Origin: an uncultured Prevotellaceae bacterium
GTDB taxonomy: Bacteria > Bacteroidota > Bacteroidia > Bacteroidales > Bacteroidaceae
Reading direction: 5' to 3'
Length of the DNA stretch: 63,847 nt
NCBI GenBank assembly: GCA_902786565.1
Contig: CADACW010000029.1
Span: forward strand, 1 to 63,847
Shown here: positions 43,423 to 52,206 of the stretch, piece after piece
How the letters are laid out: every line of letters starts with the position of its first letter
How positions within the stretch are numbered: the stretch's first letter is position 1
Program-made: the position numbers and the translations under genes
Notes under the pieces: generated by a model
What the model saw: only the letters and a program-made list of their open reading frames with translations
Told to the model about the DNA's origin: nothing
The model's database searches: none

Positions 43423-46400
43423 TGTCCTTCAGCACAGCCACGGCCTCGCCCACGGTGGGCACGTTGGCTATCACCATTGACCGCTTGCCGTTCTGCTCGC
43501 GCAGATTGCAGCGGGCAATGTTGCGTGTGGCATAATCGATGATGCTGCCGAAGGTCTCGCTCTGGTAGTAGGGGCTGTCCTGCTGACTCACGAAATAGAG
43601 GAACATGCGGCCCTGCTTGAGCAGTATCTTCTCGCAGCCCAACTGCTTGCCCAGCCGGCGCAGAGGCACCACATGGAGCAGCTCCTCGGCCTGATGGGGC
43701 AGTGAGCCGAAGCGGTCCACCAGCCTCTGCCTGTAGGCTTCCAGTTCCTGGTCGTCGCGGGTGTTGTCCAGTTCGCGGTAGAGGAGCATGCGCTCGGAGT
43801 CGCTCGGCACAAACTGGTCGGGGAAGTACATCTCCAACTCCGACTCCACCTGACAGTCGGCCACATAAATTGAAGACTGGAGATTGAAGATGGAAGATTG
43901 GCTGCCGGCAGAGGCGTCTTCGGTCTTCAGTTTGGCATCCTCCACATCCACCTTCTCGTTTTTCAGCTCGGCCATTGCCTCGTTCAGTATTTTCTGGTAG
44001 GTCTCGTAGCCCAGGTCGGATATGAATCCGCTCTGCTCCGCCCCCAGCAGATTGCCGGCACCACGGATGTCGAGGTCCTGCATGGCAATATTGATGCCGC
44101 TGCCCAGGTCGCTGAAGTTCTCCAGCGCCTCCAGCCGGCGGCGCGAGTCGGGCGGCAGTGCTGCCAATGGCGGTGCCAGCAGATAACAGAAAGCCTTGCG
44201 ATTGCCACGCCCCACGCGGCCGCGCATCTGGTGCAGGTCGGAGAGGCCGAAGTATTGGGCACCATTGATAATGATGGTGTTGGCATTGGGTATGTCGATG
44301 CCGTTCTCGACGATGGTGGTAGAGAGCAGCACGTCGTAGTCGTAGTCAGAGAATCCCAGCACTATCTTCTCCAGCTCCTCGGGGTTCATCTGCCCGTGGC
44401 CAATGGCTACGCGGCAGTCGGGAATGTATTTCTGAATGGTTTCCTTCAGGCGCACCAAGTCGCCGATGCGGTTGTTGACAAAGAACACCTGTCCGTTGCG
44501 GCTCATTTCGAAGTTGATGGCCTCGACGATGATTTCTGGCGAGAAGGTGTGAATCTCCGTCTGTATGGGGTATCGGTTGGGCGGCGGTGTCTGTATGACG
44601 CTCAGGTCGCGGGCGCCCACCAGCGAGAACTGCAGCGTGCGGGGTATGGGCGTGGCGCTCAAGGTGAGTGTGTCCACGTTGGTCTTCATCTGTCGCAGCT
44701 TCTCCTTGGTGCTGACGCCGAACTTCTGCTCCTCGTCGATGATAAGCAGCCCCAAGTCCTTGAAGTGCACGGTCTTGCCTATGAGTTTATGGGTGCCAAT
44801 GAGTATGTCCACCTTGCCTTCTGACAGGTCCTTCAGCACGGCGGTGGTCTGCTTGGCGCTGCGTGCCCGCGAGAGGTATTCCACCCGCACGGGCATGTCC
44901 TTCAGACGGCTGCTGAAGGTGCGGTAGTGCTGATAGGCCAGCACCGTGGTGGGCACGAGCACGGCGGTCTGCTTGCCGTCGACGGCTGCCTTGAAGGCGG
45001 CCCGCACGGCCACCTCGGTCTTGCCGAAGCCCACATCGCCGCACACCAGGCGGTCCATGGGCACGGGCCGCTCCATGTCGGCCTTGACGGCCTGGGTGGC
45101 CTTCAGCTGGTCGGGTGTGTCCTCGTAGAGGAACGAGGCCTCCAGCTCGTGCTGCAGATAGGTGTCGTGGCTGAAGGCGAAGCCGCGCTGGTGGCGGCGC
45201 GAGGCATAGAGGCGTATCAGGTCGCGGGCAATGTCCTTGATGTGCTTCTTGGTGCGCTCCTTCAGGCGCTCCCACTGGCCGGTGCCCAGGGTGGAGAGCC
45301 GCGGAGCCTGTCCGCCGTCCTGCGCCTTGTATTTGGCCACCTTGTAGAGCGAGTGGATGCTCACGTAGATGGCGTCGCCCCGCTGGTAGATGATTTTTAT
45401 CATCTCCTGATATTGTGGGGCGCCGGGCGTATTGCCCGCAATGGGCATCCTGACCAGCCCGCCAAACTTGCCGATGCCATGGTCTACGTGCACCACGTAG
45501 TCGCCCACCTCAAACTGCTGTATCTCCTTCAGCGTGAGGGCCATCTTGCCGCTGCGGGCCTTGTCGCTCTTCAGGTTGTACTTATGGAAGCGGTCGAAAA
45601 TCTGGTGGTCGGTGAACAGGCAGAGGCGCAGGTCCTTGTCCACAAATCCGGCGTGTAGCGTCTTGTCCACGGCGATGAAGTCGGCCTGATGTGCCTTCAG
45701 CTCGTCGCTGGCCAGTATCTCCTTGAGGCGCTCGTTCTGCTTCTGGCTGTCAGCCAGCACGTAGATGGCATAGGCTTTCTCCCGATAGTCGGCAAAGGTC
45801 TGGGCCAGCAGCTCGAAGTTCTTGTGCAGCAGCGGCTGCGGGGCGGTGTCGAAGTGCAGGACGAGGGCCGACGGCCGGCAGCGCTGCCCCTCACTGCCCA
45901 GCAGAATCATTCGCTTGGGCCCGCTGTCGGCCACAAACTGGGCGCCGGTGCAGATGCGGCTGTCGCGCTGCATCTCGCGGCGTATTTCCTGTTCCTCCAC
46001 CTCGGTGGCGCCCTCCAGACGCTCTGTCAGGGCCTGGGCCGAGAAGCCCTCCTGCCAGATGCGCTCCACGGTGTCGCAGACAAACTGGTAGTCGCGGAAG
46101 ACGAGCAGCGCGTCGGCAGGCAGGAAGGAGAGGAAGGTCTCCTTGTCCTCGACGGCCGAGAGCTCCGGCACGATGTCTATACTGGTGCGGCGCTCGCGGG
46201 AGAGCTGGTTTTCCACCTCGAAGGTGCGGATGGAGTCGATGTCGTCGCCGAAGAAATCGATGCGGAAGGGATATTCGCTGCTGAAGGAGAAGACGTCGAC
46301 AATGCTGCCGCGCTGGGCAAACTGGCCCGGCTCGTAGACATAGTCCACCTCGCGGAAACCGAAGTCGCGCAGCGTCTGCAGCACGCCCTCCACATCGGTG

Positions 46401-46882
46401 GCCTGCCCCTGCTGGAGCGAGAGCGTGCGCTGGTCCAGGCTCTTCCGCGTGACCACCATTTCGGCCACGGCCTCGGGGTAGGAGACGATGAACAGCGCGG
46501 CCTGCGCCTCCGTCAGCGAACTGAGTCGCGAGAGCACCTCGGTGCGCAGTATCTCGCTGGCGGCATCCTTCTGGCCGTACTTGATGGCACGGCGGTAGCT
46601 GCTGGGGAAGAAGAGCACCTGGGCATCGCCCATCACCTGGCACAGGTCGTGGTAGAAATAGCCGGCCTCGTCGGCATCCTGCAGCACGAAGAGGAAGGTC
46701 TTGCCAGGCCGGTCCTTGGGCTCTTTCGCCACCGCCTGCAGACCGCCGAACACCATGGCCGCTGCCGAGGCCTGCAGGCCCGTCAGCACCATTGTCTGCA
46801 CGCTCTCGTCGGCCACCGCCCGGCGCAAGGCCATCACCTGCGGGTGACGGCCATAGAGTGTCTGAAGCTCCTGTATGCTCAT
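43412..46882 (-). CDS. mfd: transcription-repair coupling factor Mfd
   Basis: A 1156-residue Mfd: UvrB-homology domain 1 at the N-terminus, the RNA-polymerase-interacting/CarD-like region ([27 protein letters not shown]), a superfamily 2 translocase with Walker A ([17 protein letters not shown]) and Walker B box ([11 protein letters not shown]), and the C-terminal TRCF domain. It removes stalled RNA polymerase and recruits UvrA. At about residues 990-1008 there is a repeat-derived insert ([13 protein letters not shown], 43866-43912) just before the TRCF domain. It starts 10 bp after the FimB-like gene and has no promoter of its own. Confidence 0.96.
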   Translation of the reverse strand: MSIQELQTLYGRHPQVMALRRAVADESVQTMVLTGLQASAAAMVFGGLQAVAKEPKDRPGKTFLFVLQDADEAGYFYHDLCQVMGDAQVLFFPSSYRRAIKYGQKDAASEILRTEVLSRLSSLTEAQAALFIVSYPEAVAEMVVTRKSLDQRTLSLQQGQATDVEGVLQTLRDFGFREVDYVYEPGQFAQRGSIVDVFSFSSEYPFRIDFFGDDIDSIRTFEVENQLSRERRTSIDIVPELSAVEDKETFLSFLPADALLVFRDYQFVCDTVERIWQEGFSAQALTERLEGATEVEEQEIRREMQRDSRICTGAQFVADSGPKRMILLGSEGQRCRPSALVLHFDTAPQPLLHKNFELLAQTFADYREKAYAIYVLADSQKQNERLKEILASDELKAHQADFIAVDKTLHAGFVDKDLRLCLFTDHQIFDRFHKYNLKSDKARSGKMALTLKEIQQFEVGDYVVHVDHGIGKFGGLVRMPIAGNTPGAPQYQEMIKIIYQRGDAIYVSIHSLYKVAKYKAQDGGQAPRLSTLGTGQWERLKERTKKHIKDIARDLIRLYASRRHQRGFAFSHDTYLQHELEASFLYEDTPDQLKATQAVKADMERPVPMDRLVCGDVGFGKTEVAVRAAFKAAVDGKQTAVLVPTTVLAYQHYRTFSSRLKDMPVRVEYLSRARSAKQTTAVLKDLSEGKVDILIGTHKLIGKTVHFKDLGLLIIDEEQKFGVSTKEKLRQMKTNVDTLTLSATPIPRTLQFSLVGARDLSVIQTPPPNRYPIQTEIHTFSPEIIVEAINFEMSRNGQVFFVNNRIGDLVRLKETIQKYIPDCRVAIGHGQMNPEELEKIVLGFSDYDYDVLLSTTIVENGIDIPNANTIIINGAQYFGLSDLHQMRGRVGRGNRKAFCYLLAPPLAALPPDSRRRLEALENFSDLGSGINIAMQDLDIRGAGNLLGAEQSGFISDLGYETYQKILNEAMAELKNEKVDVEDAKLKTEDASAGSQSSIFNLQSSIYVADCQVESELEMYFPDQFVPSDSERMLLYRELDNTRDDQELEAYRQRLVDRFGSLPHQAEELLHVVPLRRLGKQLGCEKILLKQGRMFLYFVSQQDSPYYQSETFGSIIDYATRNIARCNLREQNGKRSMVIANVPTVGEAVAVLKDIKR

Positions 46883-46892
46883 CAGATGGAGC

Positions 46893-47807
46893 CTAATAGG
46901 TTTTGTTGATGGTGCCGCCCCACTCGGTGTCGGCTGTCACCACAAATGTGTCCTGCCCAGGCTCATCGGGTTCGTCCACCGGATTGGTGCTGGGCATATC
47001 AGTAAAAAAACTGCCTGAAAACTCGGTTATCATGTTGCGCTCTACGGTGACATCCTTGAACTGGCGCTCCTTCACAATGACATCCTGCGCGTTGTAGGCC
47101 GTCACGGTCAGTGTCAGGCTGGCCGATGCCTCGCGGGGGATGGTGTACAGGTCGAAGGTGTAGGGCGGGCCGTCTACCTCGGCCGCATCAACCATGACCG
47201 ACTGCTTCGAGGCCACGCAGCCCAGGCCGGTCTTGGCGTTGAGTGCTCCGCTGCCGCCGGTGTAGTAGAAGCGAATCTTGGCCACGCTGGAGGGCAGCTG
47301 GTCGTCTATGACAAAGCGCACCATGGCCGTGGCCCTGGTCAGGGTGATGTTGTGGGTCTGCGGCTCGGAACTGACCTGCAGGCTGCCATAGCTATAAAAG
47401 GTGTCGGAGAAGCCCATCGCGTTGGTGAACTGCAACTTCTCCGGGGTGGTCAGCGTGGGGTTGCCGTCGCTGCTGTGGGCCAGCACCAGCAGTTCGTAGC
47501 TGCCGGGCGAGAGCTGGAGCGAGGCCTGCCCGAAACCATCGTCGGTGGCCGTCTGGGTGACCGAGGCTACCTTCGCCCCACCCTGATAGAGCACAAAGCA
47601 GAGGTGGGTCCAATAGGCGGAGCCGTCGGCGCGGGTCTGCCAAGCACCGCCGTCGGCACTGCCCGCCACGCGGAGCGTCACATTGCCCTTGGCAGCGGGC
47701 GCGGCGGGAGTTTCGTCATCGTCGGCCACGGCCATTTTCTCGCACGAGGCCAGTGCCACTGCCAGCAACGACAGCAGCAGAAGGGTCTTCACATTGAAGT
47801 GCATCAT
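46893..47807 (-). CDS. FimB/Mfa2-like fimbrial anchor lipoprotein
   Basis: About 300 residues, lipoprotein signal (LLLLSLLAVALASC). The mature protein has the two-beta-sandwich pattern of FimB/Mfa2 anchors: WTHLCFVLYQGGAKVASVTQ, LQLSPGSYELLVLAHSSDGNPTL, the transthyretin-like second half (ATAMVRFVIDDQLPSSVAKIRFYYTGG) and VERNMITEFSGSFF. No fimbrillin gene is adjacent, so its pilus partner is unknown. An in-frame ATG at 47822 is possible; the later one leaves a normal leader after the promoter. Co-transcribed with mfd. Confidence 0.8.
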   Translation of the reverse strand: MMHFNVKTLLLLSLLAVALASCEKMAVADDDETPAAPAAKGNVTLRVAGSADGGAWQTRADGSAYWTHLCFVLYQGGAKVASVTQTATDDGFGQASLQLSPGSYELLVLAHSSDGNPTLTTPEKLQFTNAMGFSDTFYSYGSLQVSSEPQTHNITLTRATAMVRFVIDDQLPSSVAKIRFYYTGGSGALNAKTGLGCVASKQSVMVDAAEVDGPPYTFDLYTIPREASASLTLTVTAYNAQDVIVKERQFKDVTVERNMITEFSGSFFTDMPSTNPVDEPDEPGQDTFVVTADTEWGGTINKTY

Positions 47808-47836
47808 AAGTCGAAACATCATTTAGGTTCTGTCTG

Positions 47837-47868
47837 CAAAGTTACACTTTATTCTGCTAACAGCCAAA
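47837..47868 (-). promoter_or_regulatory. promoter of the FimB-like/mfd unit
   Basis: Minus-strand -7 TAACTTTG (47837-47844), 20 bp, -33 TTTG (47865-47868). Confidence 0.7.
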
Positions 47869-47993
47869 TTTTGCCCAGAAAATATTCGTTTTGGCCAGCC
47901 ATTCGGGCTAATTCGGCCGAATTTCAGTTCCCCCCGCCCCTGCAAGGGGTACTTCAGCCGTTCACGCGCCTGTACAAATTTATACTATAACAA

Positions 47994-48049
47994 CGGGAGG
48001 CCGGAGAAAAAGCTGCGGGAGGCCGGAGAAAAAACTGCGGGAGGCCGGA
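47994..48049. repeat. three-unit array, 22-bp period, core CGGGAGGCCGGA
   Basis: Identical cores at 47994-48005, 48016-48027 and 48038-48049, linked by GAAAAAGCTG-type spacers. Confidence 0.9.
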
Positions 48050-48068
48050 TATAAACTTAATGGGTCGA

Positions 48069-48140
48069 CGTAATTTAGATAAATTACGACGAAATTTATA
48101 TAAATTACGACGTAATACAAATAAATTACGTCGTAATTTA
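48069..48140. repeat. three tandem inverted repeats, 21-bp period
   Basis: CGTAATTTAGATAAATTACG (48069-48088, perfect), a near-identical element at 48090-48109, and a third at 48111-48130, followed by a second palindrome AAATTACGTCGTAATTT (48124-48140). The layout resembles an operator array. Confidence 0.85.
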
Positions 48141-48190
48141 AGTTTTAGGTTTTGGCAAAAGATGTTTTAGCTACGGGCACCGACATAAAT

Positions 48191-48230
48191 AGTCCGGGCC
48201 GCACAACCTTTTAGGTGTACGGCCCGGACT
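48191..48230 (-). terminator. hairpin downstream of the DUF4377 gene
   Basis: Arms AGTCCGGGCCG (48191-48201) and CGGCCCGGACT (48220-48230), 11-bp stem, 50 bp past the stop codon. Confidence 0.7.
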
Positions 48231-48279
48231 CTTTCAATCATTTACGCTTTCCAGAATGGCACCCATGCCTGCGCTTGGT

Positions 48280-49101
48280 TTATTTCCTCTTGACAGTGAA
48301 CTCCACTTTCTGTATGCCGCGCTTGTAGACATTGCAAAGGATGAGGGCGAAGTGCAGCGTCTCGCCCTGTTTCATCGATTGCCGGACGTGTGCCATCTCG
48401 CTTTCGGTCAGTATGTTCTTGAAGAGGAAACAAGCATGCTTGCTCGGCGCAAGGCGTATCTCATCGGTAAGCGGTGAAAGGACGTAGGCGTAGGTTGCCT
48501 GATAGCGGGCACCTGCCTGCCATAGCGGGTGGCTCTTGTCGAGAATGTTCTCCAGGTAGATTCGTGCATCCTTGTCAAATTCGGGTGTCGGCGTGCCGTC
48601 GGCGTATGTCACCTTGCCATCAGCATCCACCAGATATTCACCCCCTTTGGCTATGGCATACTTTTCTACAGGGCACTGCTGCTCATATTCGATGTCGGTT
48701 TCTGTCTTTACTTCCTTCTCCACAGGCTCTGCCACGTCTGCCACTTTCTTGTCGGAGAGGATGCGCACCAGTTCGTAGGTACGGTTGCTGGCATCCTGAG
48801 GCGGATTGGCCAAAATAGTCCGCTTCACGCGCAGCTCGTATTCATGGCCTCTTTCGTAGGTGAAACCCTTGATCTCGCTGAAGTACAGGTTCTGCCACCT
48901 GCCCGGTTCGTCTTCTGTCATCACGCGCATGCACTCGATGGGATGCTCTCCCATGCTGTCAAAGAGGTCGTACATCACGCCCGGTTCAGCGGAGACGCTC
49001 ATGGTCATCTCATTGGTAATGTCCTTGTCGTCATCGTCGCTGCTGCAAGAGGCAAGGGAGAAAGCAGCAAGCATCACAAACATGATTCTCCAAATCTTCA
49101 T
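48280..49101 (-). CDS. DUF4377-type lipoprotein
   Basis: About 273 residues; lipoprotein signal (MKIWRIMFVMLAAFSLASC). Residues about 60-115 match DUF4377: GRWQNLYFSEIKGFTYERGHEYELRVKRTILANPPQDAS, then YELVRILSDKK. The remaining part (EYLVDADGKVTYADGTPTPEF...) is not recognised. The function of the domain is unknown. In-frame ATGs at 49107 and 49122 are alternatives; no promoter was recognised upstream. Confidence 0.8.
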   Translation of the reverse strand: MKIWRIMFVMLAAFSLASCSSDDDDKDITNEMTMSVSAEPGVMYDLFDSMGEHPIECMRVMTEDEPGRWQNLYFSEIKGFTYERGHEYELRVKRTILANPPQDASNRTYELVRILSDKKVADVAEPVEKEVKTETDIEYEQQCPVEKYAIAKGGEYLVDADGKVTYADGTPTPEFDKDARIYLENILDKSHPLWQAGARYQATYAYVLSPLTDEIRLAPSKHACFLFKNILTESEMAHVRQSMKQGETLHFALILCNVYKRGIQKVEFTVKRK

Positions 49102-49292
49102 TGTTCTCATTTCCGTTATCATTTCGGTGTTAATGTTCTACTTTATGTAAAACACCGAAAAATGGAAATCTTGCACCACCAGAGCGTTAAATATTCTAAA
49201 TCTTAAGGTCTATAATCGACGCAAGTCTGATACCGCATCCGATTCTGAGGCAGCATGACCATTAAATCTATGACAGGTTTGTCTCGCAAAAC

Positions 49293-49337
49293 CGCCGTTG
49301 AATCCCAGATGCTTCGTGCATCTGAGAAACAACGGCG
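49293..49337 (-). terminator. hairpin downstream of the 802-residue surface-protein gene
   Basis: Outer arms CGCCGTTG (49293-49300)/CAACGGCG (49330-49337), inner arms CAGATGC (49306-49312)/GCATCTG (49318-49324). On the minus strand a GTTTTG stretch follows. Confidence 0.7.
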
Positions 49338-49380
49338 ATACCGTTCAATTACGGGGAAATTCCGATCAGTGTCTCATTAT

Positions 49381-51789
49381 TTACCTTTTCACCACCTTCT
49401 TGCCGTTGATGATGTAGAGGCCCTTCTTGGCACCCTCCACCTGCTGACCGGCAAGGTTGTAGATGACGTCGGTGGCGGCATTGGCCGTCTTGTTGCTCAC
49501 GGCACGGATGCCGGTGACGAGCTGGCTGTCTTCAGGCTCAAAGCCGATGTAGCTGATGACGGCAGGCACCTTGGCGTCGGCCAGCGTCAAGCCAAAGGTA
49601 GTGGTCCAGCCCCAAGTGGAGGCACCCGTTCCGTCGAGATAGCTCTTGCCCTCGGCATTGAAGCCGCTGGCGAAGGTGGCGTCGGCAGTGACATCCCAGG
49701 CATAGGTGGTGATGCCGTCCAGGCCATCGATGATTTCGGTGGGAGGCACCTGTCCGCCGTTGTTCTTGGCGTTGAGCCACCACAGATAGCTCTTGCCCTC
49801 GTCAGCGCTCAGACCGGTGGCACGGATGACGAAATACTTCACGGGCTGAGAGACGAAATAGGTCTTGTCTGACTTGAAGTTCAGGGCCACGTTGTTGTCG
49901 CCCTGTGCATCGACGGTGATGGTGTTGGCCACCGGGTCGACCACAACGTTGTCAGGGCTGATACGGCCGGGGTCGCCGGCAGGCCACTCAGCGGCCACAA
50001 ACTCATACTCGAACTCCTCGACGGGATTGGCGATGGTGCTCTGGAAGCCGATGTAGCTGATGACTGCGGGCACCGTCTCGTCGGCCAGCGTCATGCCGAA
50101 GGTGGTGCTCCAGCCGCCCTCGTCCTTGAACTCGGTGGTGGCCAGGCCCAGCTGACCGCCAATGGCGATGGTGGCGCAGTCCCAGGCGAAGACGGTCTGG
50201 CCATTCTCCTCGTAGATGTCGGTGGGGGCAATCTGCGAGCCGTTGTTGGTGTTGTTCAGCCACCACAGGTAGCTGGCACCCTCGGCTGTGCTCAGGCCGG
50301 TGGCCTTGACGACGAAGTAGCGGTCTTCGGACGACACATCGTAGGTGTTGGCCGAGCGGAAGATCAGAGCCACATTGTTCTGGCCCGTCTGGCTCACGGT
50401 GATGGTATTGGCAGAGGCATCCACAGTGACATTGTCGGGGCTGATGCGGCCGGCATCGCCTGCCACCCACTCTGTGGCCACAAACTTGTAGAAGCCATCT
50501 TCCAGTTCGGGCAGTTCGTAGATGTTGATCTTCTCAATGGCGTTACCCTTAATCAGTTCGAAGCCAATCATACCGTCTTCATCGGCCTGATAGATGGCGC
50601 GGCCCACACCCTCGTTGAGGGCGGTCTTCTCGATGCCGTCGTCGTCGGTGCGGGTATAGAATCCATTACCGGTATAGATGAACTCAACGACCTGTCCGGC
50701 CTTAATGCCACCAACGGCGGCGCAACGACCGGCACCCGAAGCCAGGACGAGCCCCTGCCCGTCGACGATGCTCCAGCCCTTGTTGTTGCTGACGGCTGCC
50801 TGCACGGCAATGTTCTCAAGCCCCTCGTTGGTGCAGAAGAACACGTTGTTGGTCCTCGAGTTGGCATCGTTCCAGATGGCACCGGCAGCCTCTTCCTGCA
50901 GTTCCAGGGCGACGTCGCCCATAGCGGTGAAGTCGTATGCCTTGACCAGCTCCCACTGGCTCAGGTCCACATCGGCCACGGTAACGTAGCAGGTGTCGGC
51001 AGCAGTGGCCTCGGAGATTTCCGAATTCCATGTGTTGATGATCATGGCCTCGCCAGCGCCTACGGCTGTCAGTGTGCCGTCTTCGGCAATAGTGGCCACA
51101 GCCTCGTCAGTGCTGGTCCACACGGTCTCCATGCTGGGCGACACGCTGGCCATCAGCTTGGCCGTTGCGGTGGGTATGAGCTTCAGCGTCTTCGGTGTGA
51201 TGCTGATCACGGGCACCGTCTCCACGCCGTAAGGCTCAATCTCAATCTTGGCGATGAGCGAAGCCTTGGCCATCTTTATGTCCAGACGGGTGGTCTCGTC
51301 GGTGGTGGAGATGGTGTAGGCCTGTTTAGACACCACGTTCTCGTCCACAGAGACGCCCTCGGCAGTCTCGCTGACAAAGGTCACGGTGCCTGTGCCGATG
51401 GTGATGGTCACCTTGTCGCCATTCTTCAGGTCCAGGATGGAGAAATAGTGATCCATATCCCAAGAGAACATACCGCAGTTGGAGTCCTTCTTGTTGTTCT
51501 TGTTGCGCATGGTGAACTTATAGTCACCGTTAGAATAGGTCTTGTACTCATAGGCGAAACGCTTGTTCCAGGTGAATCCCTCAGCGGTGTAGTCGCCCAG
51601 ATAGTGCATCGTGGCGTCGTTGACGGTAAAGTCTGCTTCGCCGCCGTCGTTCACGACCCAGGGGCCGCCTTTACCGATTTTCATGCACAGTTCCTGGAAA
51701 TCGTAGGTCTCCAGAGCATTTGCAGACAACACGCCGCACATCACAAAAGCCAGCACGGCAATCACAAATTGAGATAAAGTCTTTCTCAT
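49381..51789 (-). CDS. large exported surface protein with Ig-like domain and sorting-type C-terminus
   Basis: An 802-residue protein: signal peptide (to about residue 25), an N-terminal carbohydrate-binding-like jelly-roll (YDFQELCMKIGKGGPWV...), a Big_2 Ig-like domain (ISITPKTLKLIPTATAKLMASVSPSMETVWTSTDEAVATI), and two tandem repeats of about 130 residues (around 455-590 and 597-740), each with WxAGDxGRISPDNVxVD, NNVAL and YLWWLN. The C-terminus IYNLAGQQVEGAKKGLYIIN...KKVVKR resembles type IX secretion-type or cell-surface sorting tails of Prevotella. No enzymatic motif was seen. Confidence 0.8.
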   Translation of the reverse strand: MRKTLSQFVIAVLAFVMCGVLSANALETYDFQELCMKIGKGGPWVVNDGGEADFTVNDATMHYLGDYTAEGFTWNKRFAYEYKTYSNGDYKFTMRNKNNKKDSNCGMFSWDMDHYFSILDLKNGDKVTITIGTGTVTFVSETAEGVSVDENVVSKQAYTISTTDETTRLDIKMAKASLIAKIEIEPYGVETVPVISITPKTLKLIPTATAKLMASVSPSMETVWTSTDEAVATIAEDGTLTAVGAGEAMIINTWNSEISEATAADTCYVTVADVDLSQWELVKAYDFTAMGDVALELQEEAAGAIWNDANSRTNNVFFCTNEGLENIAVQAAVSNNKGWSIVDGQGLVLASGAGRCAAVGGIKAGQVVEFIYTGNGFYTRTDDDGIEKTALNEGVGRAIYQADEDGMIGFELIKGNAIEKINIYELPELEDGFYKFVATEWVAGDAGRISPDNVTVDASANTITVSQTGQNNVALIFRSANTYDVSSEDRYFVVKATGLSTAEGASYLWWLNNTNNGSQIAPTDIYEENGQTVFAWDCATIAIGGQLGLATTEFKDEGGWSTTFGMTLADETVPAVISYIGFQSTIANPVEEFEYEFVAAEWPAGDPGRISPDNVVVDPVANTITVDAQGDNNVALNFKSDKTYFVSQPVKYFVIRATGLSADEGKSYLWWLNAKNNGGQVPPTEIIDGLDGITTYAWDVTADATFASGFNAEGKSYLDGTGASTWGWTTTFGLTLADAKVPAVISYIGFEPEDSQLVTGIRAVSNKTANAATDVIYNLAGQQVEGAKKGLYIINGKKVVKR

Positions 51790-51842
51790 GTTGTAGTAGT
51801 TTTGTTAATAAATCAGTTAATTATAAAAGGGTAGTTAGTAAT

Positions 51843-52064
51843 TCAACAAATTTTCTGGCAAATGCTTTTCCCCACTCGCTGAATGTGGTCTCGGAGGTCG
51901 GGACTGCTGATGTTACTAAGACCTTCGTTCATCAAATCCTCGACGTCACGTCCCAGCCCCCGACTGCCGGTGGTCAGCCAAGCCGCCTCATTGGGCAAGA
52001 CGAGGGCCTTGCGAAAGTTCTGAAACCGTTGCTGCCAGCAGACATCCAAGTCCTCCATAAACAT
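51843..52064 (-). pseudogene. remnant of an HI0074-type nucleotidyltransferase-binding protein
   Basis: The 73-residue frame starts MFMEDLDVCWQQRFQNFRKAL, like the N-terminus of HI0074-family (HEPN-like) partners of nucleotidyltransferases, which are about 130 residues. The middle of the family is missing; a later piece (TTGSRGLGRDVEDLMNEGL) resembles the family's GSRDxLREAFxxGLI region. An internal deletion is likely. A complete promoter remains upstream. Confidence 0.45.
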
Positions 52065-52082
52065 TCTTGTCGTTTGTGGGGG

Positions 52083-52113
52083 CAAAGTTACTGATTTTCT
52101 TTTTAACAGCAAA
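52083..52113 (-). promoter_or_regulatory. promoter of the HI0074-like remnant
   Basis: Minus-strand -7 TAACTTTG (52083-52090), 19 bp, -33 TTTG (52110-52113). It may now contribute to expression of the surface-protein gene downstream. Confidence 0.6.
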
Positions 52114-52133
52114 ATAATGAGCGAAAAAAATCC

Positions 52134-52166
52134 GGGCCGTGCACCCCGTTAAGGATGGCACGGCCC
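52134..52166 (-). terminator. terminator of the 1638-residue surface-protein gene
   Basis: Arms GGGCCGTGC (52134-52142) and GCACGGCCC (52158-52166); on the minus strand followed by GGATTTTTTT. Confidence 0.85.
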
Positions 52167-52206
52167 AGAATTTTTGCATTTTTGAGTTTTTACACTTTTA
52201 CATTTC

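Larger units (their letters stand above)
47869..48279. other. noncoding region with two adjacent repeat arrays
   Basis: No gene. It contains two three-unit arrays (47994-48049 and 48069-48140) and a terminator hairpin (48191-48230). Confidence 0.7.
51790..52206. other. 417-bp region between the two large surface-protein genes
   Basis: Contains a 73-codon remnant (51843-52064) with its own promoter (52083-52113) and the terminator of the 1638-residue gene (52134-52166). Confidence 0.7.
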
